A DNA stretch of 35,795 nt from NZQO01 sp964639255 (GTDB lineage: Bacteria > Bacteroidota > Bacteroidia > Flavobacteriales > Flavobacteriaceae), in the NCBI GenBank assembly GCA_964639255.1, contig CAZXDP010000025.1, positions 1 to 35,795 of the forward strand, given 5' to 3'. Made by a program: the position numbers and the translations under genes. Position 1 is the stretch's first letter; each line of letters begins with the position of its first letter. The notes beneath the pieces were generated by a model. It had not been told where the DNA came from and did no database searches. It saw only the letters and a list, made by a program, of their open reading frames with translations. This document shows positions 1 to 7,856 of the stretch, one piece after another.

Positions 1-2
1 AT

Positions 3-764
3 ACCTGGGCGATTATTTGCAACAAAAGGATTGCAGATTCTAATGCGAATGCTTTTTGGCAAGCTATAGACGGTATGGGCTGGAACTGTATAAACAGTAC
101 TGCCAGCTTTCCGACTTTCGACCTTTTTGAAGCGCCCACTGTAAATGCAAGCAACCTTATCGCAACAGGTGATCAAGTAAGCACTATGGATATGTCTTGG
201 AGTAATGGCAACGGTACGAGCCGCATCGCTGTAATCAAAGATATCACAAATCTTTCTGGCCCCTATAATTTTAGCGCATATCCACTTGATGGTGTTGACT
301 ACAGTGCCAATGCCCAATTTGGACAGGGTGATGACCTTGGCGACGGAAGCTATGTTGTGTACAACGGTACGGGCACCCAGGTAATGGTTACCGGGTTAGA
401 CCCTGCCAAAAGGTACGCCATGCGGGTATATGAATACACCAAGAACGCCGTTAACGGAAACAACGCACTTTACTTGCTTGGTGATCCGGCACAACGCCAA
501 GGTACCCTTTCCACGATAGACTTAACCTTAGATAGGTTGGTGATGGTGTACCCAACATATACCGATGCCCAATTAATTATTGAAATGTCCCAAATGTTCG
601 AAGCAGATTATAGGGTGTTTGATTTGCAAGGAAGACAATTAATGCAGGGTAGGCTGGTGTCTCCAACCACGAATTTAGAGGTACAGGCACTTTCTTCAGG
701 AACGTATTTTATTGTCATACAAGGAAGCGGACAGCGGGCCAGCTACCAATTTGTTAAGAAATAA
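3..764 (+). CDS. Secreted protein with type IX secretion C-terminal domain, 5' partial
   Basis: The reading frame is open from the first bases of the window, so this is the 3' end of a longer gene that starts outside. Residues before the first internal Met continue in frame without a stop. The middle part is a beta-rich module resembling a fibronectin type III fold (it contains the phrase VTGLDPAKRYAMRVYEYT, typical of the F-G strand region). The last 75 or so residues (from LDRLVMVYPT through YFIVIQGSG to a basic end) match the Por/type A sorting domain of Bacteroidetes, which directs export by the type IX system and is then cleaved with anchoring at the cell surface. The catalytic or binding part, if any, lies upstream of the window, so the function cannot be named. 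A strong terminator follows directly. Confidence 0.85.
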   Translation, partial: TWAIICNKRIADSNANAFWQAIDGMGWNCINSTASFPTFDLFEAPTVNASNLIATGDQVSTMDMSWSNGNGTSRIAVIKDITNLSGPYNFSAYPLDGVDYSANAQFGQGDDLGDGSYVVYNGTGTQVMVTGLDPAKRYAMRVYEYTKNAVNGNNALYLLGDPAQRQGTLSTIDLTLDRLVMVYPTYTDAQLIIEMSQMFEADYRVFDLQGRQLMQGRLVSPTTNLEVQALSSGTYFIVIQGSGQRASYQFVKK

Positions 765-786
765 TTTCATCTCTTTATCGATTCAG

Positions 787-819
787 TAAGGAGGTCCATT
801 GTTGTGACCTCCTTATTTG
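787..819 (+). terminator. Rho-independent-like terminator after the T9SS gene
   Basis: A 10-bp perfect stem: TAAGGAGGTC at 787-796 pairs with GACCTCCTTA at 806-815, with a 9-nt loop. It is followed by only a short T-rich stretch, so the release tract is weak. It lies just after the stop codon of the secreted protein and overlaps the -33 region of the next promoter. Confidence 0.65.
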
Positions 820-848
820 TAAGGTATATCGCCAATTCCCTATCTTTG
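816..848 (+). promoter_or_regulatory. Bacteroidetes-type promoter for diphosphomevalonate decarboxylase
   Basis: TATCTTTG at 841-848 fits the -7 consensus TAnnTTTG, with TTTG at 816-819 as -33 and a 21-bp spacer. Expected transcript start is near 852, which excludes the upstream GTG at 804 as the start codon and favours ATG 867. Confidence 0.7.
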
Positions 849-866
849 CCAGCCAGTGATCAAACT

Positions 867-1952
867 ATGACCGAATCTGATTTTCTCCCGAAAAGTAAAT
901 ACACCCCGGTGTCGAAGGGGACGGTTGCCAGCCAGAGTCCCAGTAACATTGCTTTGGTGAAGTACTGGGGAAAATACGGGGAGCAACTTCCGCAGAATGC
1001 CTCCATAAGTTTTACCCTCTCCAACTGCGTCACCCGAACCACCCTTTCTTACGAGCCAAAACCTGTTGGCGGACTGGATTTTGAAGTATTGCTGGACGGC
1101 ACCCTGGCGCCGCACTTCGCACCGAAAATTGAGCAATTCTTGAATCGCATAGTGAAGTATGTACCGTTCGTAGTCGAATACCGATTTACCATACAAACCT
1201 CCAACAGCTTCCCGCACAGTAGCGGTATTGCGTCTTCAGCCAGTGGCATGAGTGCGTTGGCCCTATGTTTGGTCGCTTTGGAAAAACGACTTTTGAAACA
1301 AGATGAGGTGCCGCTCACCGAATATGATGTAAAAAAGGCCTCATTTTTAGCGCGCCTAGGATCGGGTAGCGCATGCCGCAGTTTGCAAGGCCCATTGGTA
1401 GTTTGGGGAGAACATCCTGAAGTACACGGAAGTTCCAATTTGCTGGGAGTGGAATATCCTTACGAGGTTCACGATGTATTCCGAACCTATCAAGATACCA
1501 TCCTTTTGGTAGACACGGGCGAAAAACAGGTAAGCAGTACGGCTGGCCATGACCTTATGAATGGCAATCCCTATGCCGAGGCACGTTTTAGAACAGCCAA
1601 TGCAAACCTTTCGAAGCTCAAAGGCATTTTGAAAGATGGTGATGTTTCAGCATTTGTGGAAGTCGTGGAAAGCGAGGCGCTTCAATTGCACGGGATGATG
1701 ATGGCCAGTGAACCGTATTTCATCTTGATGAAGCCGAACACCCTTGAAATTATTCAGCATATTTGGAACTACAGAAAAGAAAATGATAGCCAAGTATGCT
1801 TTACGCTCGATGCTGGCGCCAATGTGCACCTTTTATACCCGTTTGCTGAAAGAGAATCGATCCATACGTTTGTAAAAGAGCATTTGGCTTCGTTTTGTAA
1901 GGAAGGGCGCTATATTCACGATTCGGCGGGAAAGGGAGCCACGATAGTGTAA
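867..1952 (+). CDS. mvaD: Diphosphomevalonate decarboxylase
   Basis: GHMP-superfamily enzyme that converts mevalonate 5-diphosphate to isopentenyl diphosphate with ATP, in the cytosol; last committed step of the mevalonate route. The protein has 361 residues from ATG 867. Signature SPSNIALVKYWGK (about residues 24-36) and the phosphate-binding segment NSFPHSSGIASSASG are diagnostic for the decarboxylase rather than for the kinases; FTLDAGANVH near the C-terminus carries a further conserved GHMP motif. The frame is open up to a GTG at 804, but the -7 box at 841-848 sits between the two candidate starts, so ATG 867 is chosen. The mevalonate kinase gene follows after 106 bp with its own promoter. 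Confidence 0.95.
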   Translation: MTESDFLPKSKYTPVSKGTVASQSPSNIALVKYWGKYGEQLPQNASISFTLSNCVTRTTLSYEPKPVGGLDFEVLLDGTLAPHFAPKIEQFLNRIVKYVPFVVEYRFTIQTSNSFPHSSGIASSASGMSALALCLVALEKRLLKQDEVPLTEYDVKKASFLARLGSGSACRSLQGPLVVWGEHPEVHGSSNLLGVEYPYEVHDVFRTYQDTILLVDTGEKQVSSTAGHDLMNGNPYAEARFRTANANLSKLKGILKDGDVSAFVEVVESEALQLHGMMMASEPYFILMKPNTLEIIQHIWNYRKENDSQVCFTLDAGANVHLLYPFAERESIHTFVKEHLASFCKEGRYIHDSAGKGATIV

Positions 1953-1974
1953 GCCTCGTTTTTTTAAGTCAATT

Positions 1975-2008
1975 TTCTGAAAAAATAAATGAAACCGCTT
2001 TATCTTTG
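1975..2008 (+). promoter_or_regulatory. Promoter for mevalonate kinase
   Basis: TATCTTTG at 2001-2008 is a perfect -7 box; TTCTG at 1975-1979 is a weak -33 at the usual 21-bp spacing. It gives a leader of about 47 nt before ATG 2059 and makes the kinase independent of mvaD read-through. Confidence 0.65.
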
Positions 2009-2058
2009 CGGTAATTGAAGGAAAATCAGTACATTTAACAAACTAGTACCTACACCTT

Positions 2059-2997
2059 ATGCGCGGTCCCTTATTTTACTCGAAGATTTTACTGTTTGGA
2101 GAATATGGTATCATTAAAGATTCCAAAGGGCTTTCCATACCATATAATTTTTACAATGGCGCGCTTAAGATAGACGAACACCATACAGTGGCGACCAAGA
2201 AAAGCAACGAGGGGCTCAAGCGCTTCGCGGAATATTTGGAAACCCTGCAGGCACAGCAGCCAAATTTGGTACAGTTCGATATTGCCTCTCTCAAAGACGA
2301 TGTGGCTAAGGGTCTTTACTTCGACAGCAGCATACCACAGGGATATGGCGTAGGTAGTAGCGGCGCCCTTGTAGCGGCAATTTACGATCAATATGCGCAC
2401 GACAAGATAACGGTGCTGGAAAATCTTACGCGCGAGAAGTTGTTACAGTTAAAATCGATCTTTGCCGAGATGGAATCATTCTTTCACGGAAAATCTTCTG
2501 GCTTGGATCCCCTTAATAGCTATTTGAGCCTTCCCATTCTTATCAATTCAAAAGATAACATTGAGCCGGCGGGCATTCCTTCCCAAACCGAAAACGGGAA
2601 AGGCGCGGTCTTTCTTTTAGATAGCGGTACCACGGGAGAGACAGCTCCCATGGTACAATTGTTTATGGAAAATATGAAGCAGGAAGGCTTCCGGAATATG
2701 CTCAAGGAACAGTTTGTTAAGCATACCGATGCGTGTGTACACGATTTTTTAAAGGGTGATGCGAAGTCCCTCTTCGGGAATGTAAAACAGCTTAGCAAGG
2801 TAGTGCTCGATAATTTTAAGCCTATGATTCCGAAGCAGTTTCACTCCTTGTGGAAAAAAGGAATCGATACAAATGCTTATTATCTAAAACTTTGCGGTTC
2901 TGGAGGCGGTGGCTACATGTTGGGCTTTACGCAGGATATCGATAAAGCGCGCGAAGCACTTAAAGATTATAAGCTCGAAGTGGTCTACAACTTCTAA
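2059..2997 (+). CDS. Mevalonate kinase (GHMP kinase)
   Basis: 312-residue GHMP kinase that phosphorylates mevalonate with ATP. The N-terminus YSKILLFGEYGIIKDSKGLSI is the substrate-pocket strand pair of mevalonate kinases. The ATP loop PQGYGVGSSGA covers residues 93-103, and HGKSSGLDP (residues 143-151, with Asp150) is the catalytic-Asp segment. CGSGGGGYMLGF near the C-terminus is the third GHMP motif. It is flanked by the decarboxylase and by a UbiA prenyltransferase, the usual Bacteroidetes isoprenoid arrangement. The next gene begins 22 bp after its stop, so both are probably on one transcript. Confidence 0.92.
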   Translation: MRGPLFYSKILLFGEYGIIKDSKGLSIPYNFYNGALKIDEHHTVATKKSNEGLKRFAEYLETLQAQQPNLVQFDIASLKDDVAKGLYFDSSIPQGYGVGSSGALVAAIYDQYAHDKITVLENLTREKLLQLKSIFAEMESFFHGKSSGLDPLNSYLSLPILINSKDNIEPAGIPSQTENGKGAVFLLDSGTTGETAPMVQLFMENMKQEGFRNMLKEQFVKHTDACVHDFLKGDAKSLFGNVKQLSKVVLDNFKPMIPKQFHSLWKKGIDTNAYYLKLCGSGGGGYMLGFTQDIDKAREALKDYKLEVVYNF

Positions 2998-3019
2998 ACG
3001 AGAGGAACCAAATACGCCC

Positions 3020-3925
3020 ATGTTAAGCAGAAAACAGAAGCACCTGCTCATTAAGTTTTTCAGCTTGTTCTCGATTGTGCGTGGGTACAATATCTTGGTC
3101 ATTGTAATTGCGCAATACCTTACCTCCATCTACATACTAGCTCCAGATCTCCCAGTCCGAAAGGTGGTATTCGACCTCAATTTACTAATGCTCGTATTGG
3201 CCTCGGCCGCTGCCATAGCTTCGGGGTATATCATCAACAGTTTTTACGACAGTGAGAAAGATTTGATTAACAGACCCCGCAAAACCATGCTGGACCGTTT
3301 GGTGAGCCAGCGCACCAAGCTCTCGGGCTATTTCATCCTCAATTTCATATCGGTCATTTTTGCGAGCTACGTGTCATTTCGGGCAGTTGTTTTCTTTTCG
3401 CTGTATATCTTCGGAATATGGATTTACTCCCACAAATTGAAAAAATATCCCTTTGTGGGTAATTTTGTGGCCTCCACCCTCGCAGTGGTGCCCTTCTTTG
3501 CGGTATTCATCTATTACCGTAATTTCGATGTGGTCATCTTCGTACACGCTACCTTCCTGTTCTTGCTCATCGCGATGCGCGAACTGGTAAAGGACCTCGA
3601 AAATTTAAAGGGCGATCTTGCCCAGGGCTATCGAACCATTCCCGTGGTTTATGGAGAAAGCACCTCTAAAAAGGTAGTAACGTTGTTGGCCGTCCTTACC
3701 CTTGTTCCAGCCCTGTTGCTCATTTTCAGGTTCCCCATTGGGTACATGAATTTCTTCTTTTTCGGAAGTGTGCTCGCCCTGGCCGTGTTTCTGGTAATAC
3801 TTTGGAAATCCCGACGCAAATTGCATTATTTGGTGCTGCACAACATATTGAAGTTCATTATCGTGGCAGGGGTGTTCAGTATTGTGCTCATCGATATCGA
3901 CTTGCTGCTCAATCGATTGCTCTAA
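3020..3925 (+). CDS. UbiA-family prenyltransferase (geranylgeranylglycerol-phosphate geranylgeranyltransferase-like)
   Basis: 301-residue polytopic membrane protein with about eight or nine hydrophobic segments. Two Asp-rich motifs of the UbiA family are present: N73-x3-D77-x3-D81 and D192-x6-D199, which bind Mg-prenyl diphosphate. Flavobacterial relatives carry the archaeal-lipid-style name in databases because of similarity to digeranylgeranylglycerol-phosphate synthase; the real acceptor here cannot be read from sequence. The frame extends upstream into the kinase gene, but ATG 3020, 22 bp after the kinase stop and preceded by AGAGGAACC, is the natural start. Position beside mevalonate genes fits a role in using the isoprenoid product. 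Confidence 0.85.
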   Translation: MLSRKQKHLLIKFFSLFSIVRGYNILVIVIAQYLTSIYILAPDLPVRKVVFDLNLLMLVLASAAAIASGYIINSFYDSEKDLINRPRKTMLDRLVSQRTKLSGYFILNFISVIFASYVSFRAVVFFSLYIFGIWIYSHKLKKYPFVGNFVASTLAVVPFFAVFIYYRNFDVVIFVHATFLFLLIAMRELVKDLENLKGDLAQGYRTIPVVYGESTSKKVVTLLAVLTLVPALLLIFRFPIGYMNFFFFGSVLALAVFLVILWKSRRKLHYLVLHNILKFIIVAGVFSIVLIDIDLLLNRLL

Positions 3926-3970
3926 GTATTTTAGTCCTTCTAAAGCATACCGGCGCAGTAGTGTCTTTTG

Positions 3971-3978
3971 TATCTTTA
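3971..3978 (+). promoter_or_regulatory. Possible -7 box for the nitrilase, near-leaderless
   Basis: TATCTTTA lies only 4 bp before ATG 3983. If used, transcription would begin at or next to the start codon. No clear -33 element is visible, so this is tentative. Confidence 0.35.
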
Positions 3979-3982
3979 CGGT

Positions 3983-4942
3983 ATGGAAAATGAACGTACA
4001 CTTACCGTTGCCCTTTCACAGATAGCTCCTATATGGCTTAATAAGAAAGAAACCTTGGAAAAGGTAAAATTCCAACTTCGGGAGGCAGCACAAGAGAAAG
4101 CAGAACTAATCGTTTTTGGCGAGGCCTTGGTGCCCGGATATCCATTTTGGTTGGCCCTTACCGGAGGCGCCGAATGGGATACCGCACTAAATAAGGAAAT
4201 GCACGCCCACTACGCCCGCAACGCCGTTTGTATAGAAGCCGGCGATCTCGACGAAATCTGCCAATTGGCCAAAGAGTACCACTTGGCAGTATATTTGGGC
4301 ATTATCGAGCGCCCGCAGGATCGGGGCGGACATAGTCTGTATGCTTCGTTGGTGTATATTTCCGAAAACGGAAAAATAGCGTCAGTACATAGAAAGCTCC
4401 AGCCTACTTACGACGAGCGCTTAACGTGGTCGCAGGGAGATGGTCATGGACTACGAGTGCATTCACTGAAGAATTTTACGGTGGGCGGCCTCAATTGTTG
4501 GGAAAATTGGATGCCACTACCACGTGCGGCGCTGTATGGACAAGGGGAGAACCTACATATTGCCGTATGGCCGGGAAGCGACCACAACACCAAGGATATT
4601 ACCCGTTTCATCGCAAGGGAATCGCGCAGTTTTGTAATTTCAGTTTCTGCATTGATGAAAATAGAGGATTTTCCGCAGGATACGCCCCATTTGGAAAAAA
4701 TACTGGAGCGAGCTCCCAAAATTCTTGCTAATGGCGGGAGCTGTATTGCTGGCCCCAACGGGGAGTGGCTTTTGGAACCTGTGGTACACGAGGAGGGCAA
4801 CATATATGCCACCCTTTCCTTCGACCGGGTCCTTGAAGAACGCCAAAATTTTGATCCCGTTGGGCATTACTCCAGACCAGATGTTACCCAATTAACATTG
4901 AACCAGAGTCGGCAATCTACCTTGCGAATCAAGGACGAATAG
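3983..4942 (+). CDS. Nitrilase-family enzyme (branch 1)
   Basis: 319-residue carbon-nitrogen hydrolase. The full Glu-Lys-Cys triad is visible: E47 in VFGEALVPGYPFW, K138 in HRKLQPTYDE and C172 in GLNCWENWMPLPR. The surroundings of the Lys and Cys (HRKLQPTY and NCWENWMPLPR) are those of true nitrilases and cyanide hydratases, not amidases, so the substrate is probably a nitrile converted to an acid plus ammonia. Which nitrile cannot be said. The upstream five-residue extension from 3968 is discarded because the possible -7 box 3971-3978 overlaps it. It stands between the UbiA gene and an RsuA-like gene without an obvious functional tie to either. Confidence 0.88.
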   Translation: MENERTLTVALSQIAPIWLNKKETLEKVKFQLREAAQEKAELIVFGEALVPGYPFWLALTGGAEWDTALNKEMHAHYARNAVCIEAGDLDEICQLAKEYHLAVYLGIIERPQDRGGHSLYASLVYISENGKIASVHRKLQPTYDERLTWSQGDGHGLRVHSLKNFTVGGLNCWENWMPLPRAALYGQGENLHIAVWPGSDHNTKDITRFIARESRSFVISVSALMKIEDFPQDTPHLEKILERAPKILANGGSCIAGPNGEWLLEPVVHEEGNIYATLSFDRVLEERQNFDPVGHYSRPDVTQLTLNQSRQSTLRIKDE

Positions 4943-5011
4943 CAACGAGCACCCATTTTCTAATTGGTACGATCACAACGATAAGGCTGGTAAGTTATCG
5001 GGTGGGGTACT

Positions 5012-5040
5012 GTTTTCTGGGCAATTAAACTGTATCTTTG
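5012..5040 (+). promoter_or_regulatory. Promoter for the RsuA-like gene
   Basis: TATCTTTG at 5033-5040 is a perfect -7 box, with TTTTC at 5012-5016 as a possible -33. The expected transcript start near 5044 leaves a leader of about 15 nt and rules out the upstream TTG at 5038 as start codon. Confidence 0.65.
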
Positions 5041-5058
5041 CAAAAAATTAAGTACATC

Positions 5059-5925
5059 ATGAGCAGAAGAGATCAAAGCAGTAAAGGAAAAGCTTCGGGA
5101 CGCGGGGGTAACAACACCCGAAAGCGAAGCAGTGCACGCGGAAATGCTCCTTTCAAAAAAGAAAATACGAACAAGCAATCGGGCCGTCAAAATAGCGCCT
5201 CAAAAACCAACCACGATAAAAATCCCAACGGAATTCGTCTCAATAAGTACATCGCCAACAGCGGTATTTGTTCTAGGCGGGAGGCCGACACCTATATTGC
5301 TACCGGTTTGGTAACGGTAAATGGTACGGTAGTGAACGAGATGGGTTACAAAGTACAATTGGAAGACGATGTACGCTTCGACGGGCGCCGAATCAACCCC
5401 GAGCCAGATACCTACATCTTGCTCAACAAGCCAAAATCTGTTGCTACCACTACCAGTGAAAGCAAGGGTTTAACGGTTATGGACCTCATTAGCAATGCTA
5501 CTACCGCTAACGTAAAACCTATAGGACGTTTAGGAAGAAATTCTACTGGTTTGTTGCTTTTTACCAATGACGATAAATTGGTCAAAAAATTGCATAGCAA
5601 GGGAATGCCACGCCTATTCCATATTGAATTGGATAAAAACTTGAAGGCAGACGATTTGCAGAAAATACAAGAAGGACTTACCATTAACGGAAATACCGTC
5701 GAGGTTGACGAAATTAGCTACGTGACCAATGCGCCAAAGAAGGAAATTGGCCTTAAGCTGAAGAATATGGGAACGAGTATCATAAGGGATATTTTTGACC
5801 ATCTTGGCTACAATGTGGTGAAGGTAGACTGCGTAGCGCTGGCCCATCTTACCAAAAAAGACTTGCCCCGTGGCCGTTGGAAGGTTTTGACAAAGCAGGA
5901 AATCGAGTTATTTTCCATGATGTAG
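5059..5925 (+). CDS. RsuA/RluB-type pseudouridine synthase fold, catalytic motifs degenerate
   Basis: 288 residues. Residues 1-57 form a basic, low-complexity Ser/Arg/Lys/Asn tail; residues 58-112 are an S4 RNA-binding domain (IRLNKYIANSGICSRREAD); the remainder has the RsuA/RluB/E/F fold. In active members motif I reads GRLD with the catalytic Asp; here it reads GRLGRNSTGLLLFTND, with Gly at residue 159 (codon GGA 5533-5535). The motif II Tyr is Phe (F187 in RLFHIELDK). The Arg-rich motif III is also altered: GTSIIRDIFDHLG where active relatives have a GxNRxxRR-like run. The fold and S4 domain are kept, so the protein may bind rRNA without isomerising uridine. The family assignment is firm; loss of activity is inferred. 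Confidence 0.85.
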   Translation: MSRRDQSSKGKASGRGGNNTRKRSSARGNAPFKKENTNKQSGRQNSASKTNHDKNPNGIRLNKYIANSGICSRREADTYIATGLVTVNGTVVNEMGYKVQLEDDVRFDGRRINPEPDTYILLNKPKSVATTTSESKGLTVMDLISNATTANVKPIGRLGRNSTGLLLFTNDDKLVKKLHSKGMPRLFHIELDKNLKADDLQKIQEGLTINGNTVEVDEISYVTNAPKKEIGLKLKNMGTSIIRDIFDHLGYNVVKVDCVALAHLTKKDLPRGRWKVLTKQEIELFSMM

Positions 5926-6019
5926 CCACTTGTGGTGCAGGTGGAATTATTACAAAATAATTTCGAAATAGTCTCGTAAAAGTAATATAGGGCCTTGGGG
6001 CTTGATTATTTTTTAGGAA

Positions 6020-6052
6020 AGGGATACTGTTTTCAAAAAAAAACTACATTTG
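6020..6052 (+). promoter_or_regulatory. Promoter of the structured RNA / arginine decarboxylase leader
   Basis: TACATTTG at 6045-6052 is a perfect TAnnTTTG box; TGTTTTC about 20 bp before it could serve as -33. The expected start is near 6056, more than 300 nt before the next start codon at 6370, which places a long RNA in front of that gene. Confidence 0.6.
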
Positions 6053-6055
6053 CCC

Positions 6056-6300
6056 TACTTTAGCTGAACAAATTGAACTATGTTTTTACGTTCGGGTTTT
6101 TGGGAAATAGGAAGTCGTACCCAGAAACAGTGCGCAAGGCGCACCGCCGGAATTTAAAGCTACCTTCCGTCTTGGTGTTTTTACCATTACCTTATCGCGG
6201 GCTAAGGGCGACGGCTCTTTTTGTCTCGGGCACCTCACACAGACTCGCCTATTGGACCAATCCCGTACGTATCTAGCCATTTCAGGTTAAATTTTTGTTA
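6056..6300 (+). ncRNA. Candidate structured RNA or long 5' leader
   Basis: The 444-bp gap 5926-6369 has no convincing gene; this part can fold into one closed domain. Nested pairings read from sequence: CTGAA 6064-6068 with TTCAG 6281-6285; ACGTTCGGG 6088-6096 with CCCGTACGT 6262-6270 (one mismatch); TTGG 6100-6103 with CCAA 6257-6260; AATAGG 6106-6111 with CCTATT 6248-6253; AGTC 6113-6116 with GACT 6242-6245. Inside are local hairpins GTGCGC/GCGCAC 6130-6144, CGGAA/TTCCG 6148-6169, TGGT/ACCA 6173-6186 and TCGC/GCGA 6195-6211. A further ACTTCC/GGAAGT hairpin lies at 6302-6323. A promoter box precedes it. I do not recognise the RNA family; it lacks the conserved blocks of RNase P RNA and tmRNA. 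It may be independent or a cis-regulator of the decarboxylase. Confidence 0.55.
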
Positions 6301-6369
6301 TACTTCCCGATTTCCGAGGAAGTTCGCCCATTCATTTATATTTTTCATATTTAAACCTTTACGAGCGTA

Positions 6370-7830
6370 ATGAATACCAAGTATTTCAATCTTATAGATC
6401 AAACCTATTATTTTCCGCAGGAAGAATTCACCCTTAACGAGTCTACCCTAAATTTCCACGGTATCGACCTCATGTCGCTTGTCGAGCAGTACGGTGCCCC
6501 GTTGAAGTTTACGTATCTTCCTAAAATATCCGATAACATCAATCGCGCTAAAACCTGGTTTCGGCAAGCCATCGAAAAGCATAACTACCAGGGCAGCTAC
6601 AATTACTGCTATTGCACCAAGAGCTCGCATTTTAAACATGTGTTGGAAGAGGCTTTGAAGAACGATATTCATATAGAAACTTCCTCCGCCTTCGATATCG
6701 ATATTGTCGAGAATCTTAAGAAAAATGGGAAAATAAACGATGAAACCTACGTTATTTGCAATGGTTTTAAGCGCGAGCAATACATAACCAACATCGCGAG
6801 GCTCATTAACAACGGACATAAAAATTGCATTCCCATAATAGATAATTATGAGGAGATTGGCCTATTGACCGAAGCCATAGAAGGAAAGTTCAAGGTAGGT
6901 ATTCGCATCGCTTCGGAAGAAGAACCCAAATTCGAGTTTTATACCTCTCGCTTGGGGATTGGCTATCGCAACATCGTACCGTTCTTTGAAAAACAAATTC
7001 GGAACAACGATCAAGTAGAGTTAAAAATGCTCCATTTCTTCATCAATACGGGCATTCGCGACACCGCCTACTACTGGAATGAGTTGCTGAAATGCCTTAA
7101 GGTGTACATTCAGTTAAAGAAAATATGTCCTACCTTGGACAGTTTGAACATAGGCGGCGGTTTCCCGATAAAAAATTCGTTGGCCTTCGATTATGATTAT
7201 GCCTATATGGTAGACGAAATCGTTAACCAGATCAATTTGGCGTGCGAGGACGCCGGGGTTGCCGTGCCCAATATCTTTACCGAATTTGGTAGCTTTACCG
7301 TAGGCGAAAGTGGCGGCGCCATTTATGAGGTACTTTACCAAAAGCAACAGAACGACCGCGAAAAATGGAATATGATCAACAGCTCCTTCATCACCACGCT
7401 CCCCGATACCTGGGCCATTAGCAAACGTTTTATTATGCTTGCGGTAAACCGCTGGAACGACGAGTACGAGCGCGTACTGCTTGGCGGACTTACCTGCGAC
7501 AGCGACGATTATTACAATAGCGAACAGCATATGAATGCTATCTACCTGCCCAAATTCAAAAAGGACAAGCCTTTGTATATAGGGTTTTTCAATACAGGTG
7601 CTTATCAAGAAACCATTGGAGGTTTTGGCGGTTTGCAACATTGCCTGATACCGTCGCCAAAGCATATCCTTATAGACCGTGACAAAGACGGCAACCTTAC
7701 CACCCAGCTGTTCTCAGAGCAACAGACCAGTGCGCAGCTATTGGATATCCTTGGGTACCACGGAAACGGAATGCATGAGCAGACCGCTCCGAAAAAGAAA
7801 AAAAGTGAAAAAACAGTTCATTCCAAATAA
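6370..7830 (+). CDS. speA: Biosynthetic arginine decarboxylase (fold III PLP enzyme)
   Basis: 486 residues; decarboxylates arginine to agmatine using pyridoxal phosphate. The alanine-racemase-like barrel holds the PLP lysine K84 in YCTKSSHFKHV; LNIGGGFP is the phosphate-binding glycine loop, and C376 in GLTCDSDDYY is the active-site Cys supplied across the dimer interface in this family. The C-terminal tail is Lys-rich. The agmatinase gene follows after 26 bp, which supports arginine over ornithine or diaminopimelate as substrate. The protein is shorter than the roughly 630-660-residue E. coli SpeA, as is usual for the Bacteroidetes form. The 5' leader is more than 300 nt and appears structured. 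Confidence 0.88.
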   Translation: MNTKYFNLIDQTYYFPQEEFTLNESTLNFHGIDLMSLVEQYGAPLKFTYLPKISDNINRAKTWFRQAIEKHNYQGSYNYCYCTKSSHFKHVLEEALKNDIHIETSSAFDIDIVENLKKNGKINDETYVICNGFKREQYITNIARLINNGHKNCIPIIDNYEEIGLLTEAIEGKFKVGIRIASEEEPKFEFYTSRLGIGYRNIVPFFEKQIRNNDQVELKMLHFFINTGIRDTAYYWNELLKCLKVYIQLKKICPTLDSLNIGGGFPIKNSLAFDYDYAYMVDEIVNQINLACEDAGVAVPNIFTEFGSFTVGESGGAIYEVLYQKQQNDREKWNMINSSFITTLPDTWAISKRFIMLAVNRWNDEYERVLLGGLTCDSDDYYNSEQHMNAIYLPKFKKDKPLYIGFFNTGAYQETIGGFGGLQHCLIPSPKHILIDRDKDGNLTTQLFSEQQTSAQLLDILGYHGNGMHEQTAPKKKKSEKTVHSK

Positions 7831-7856
7831 AAAACAAATTTATAGATCCACTAAAA

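Noticed and set aside
804..866. N-terminal extension of diphosphomevalonate decarboxylase from GTG 804
   Set aside because: It overlaps the terminator hairpin and the -33/-7 boxes; ATG 867 is downstream of the promoter.
2909..3019. 37-residue N-terminal extension of the UbiA protein into the kinase gene
   Set aside because: It lies wholly within mevalonate kinase coding sequence apart from 22 bp, and the ATG at 3020 gives a normal UbiA length.
5940..5962. AATTATT/AATAATT hairpin after the RsuA-like gene as a terminator
   Set aside because: The stem is purely A/T and no T tract follows.
6073..6276. 67-codon open frame on + strand and a 64-codon frame on - strand in the gap before the arginine decarboxylase
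   Set aside because: Composition is unlike neighbours, no family resemblance, and the interval is better explained by RNA pairings that cross the frames.
6056..6300. RNase P RNA, tmRNA or 6S RNA identity for the structured interval
   Set aside because: Some short runs recall RNase P (a GTGCGC-type hairpin, ACACAGA near the 3' side), but the universally conserved GAGGAAAGTCC block is absent and the length is too short; no tRNA-like end for tmRNA; the interior is branched, not the long single hairpin with a central bubble expected for 6S.
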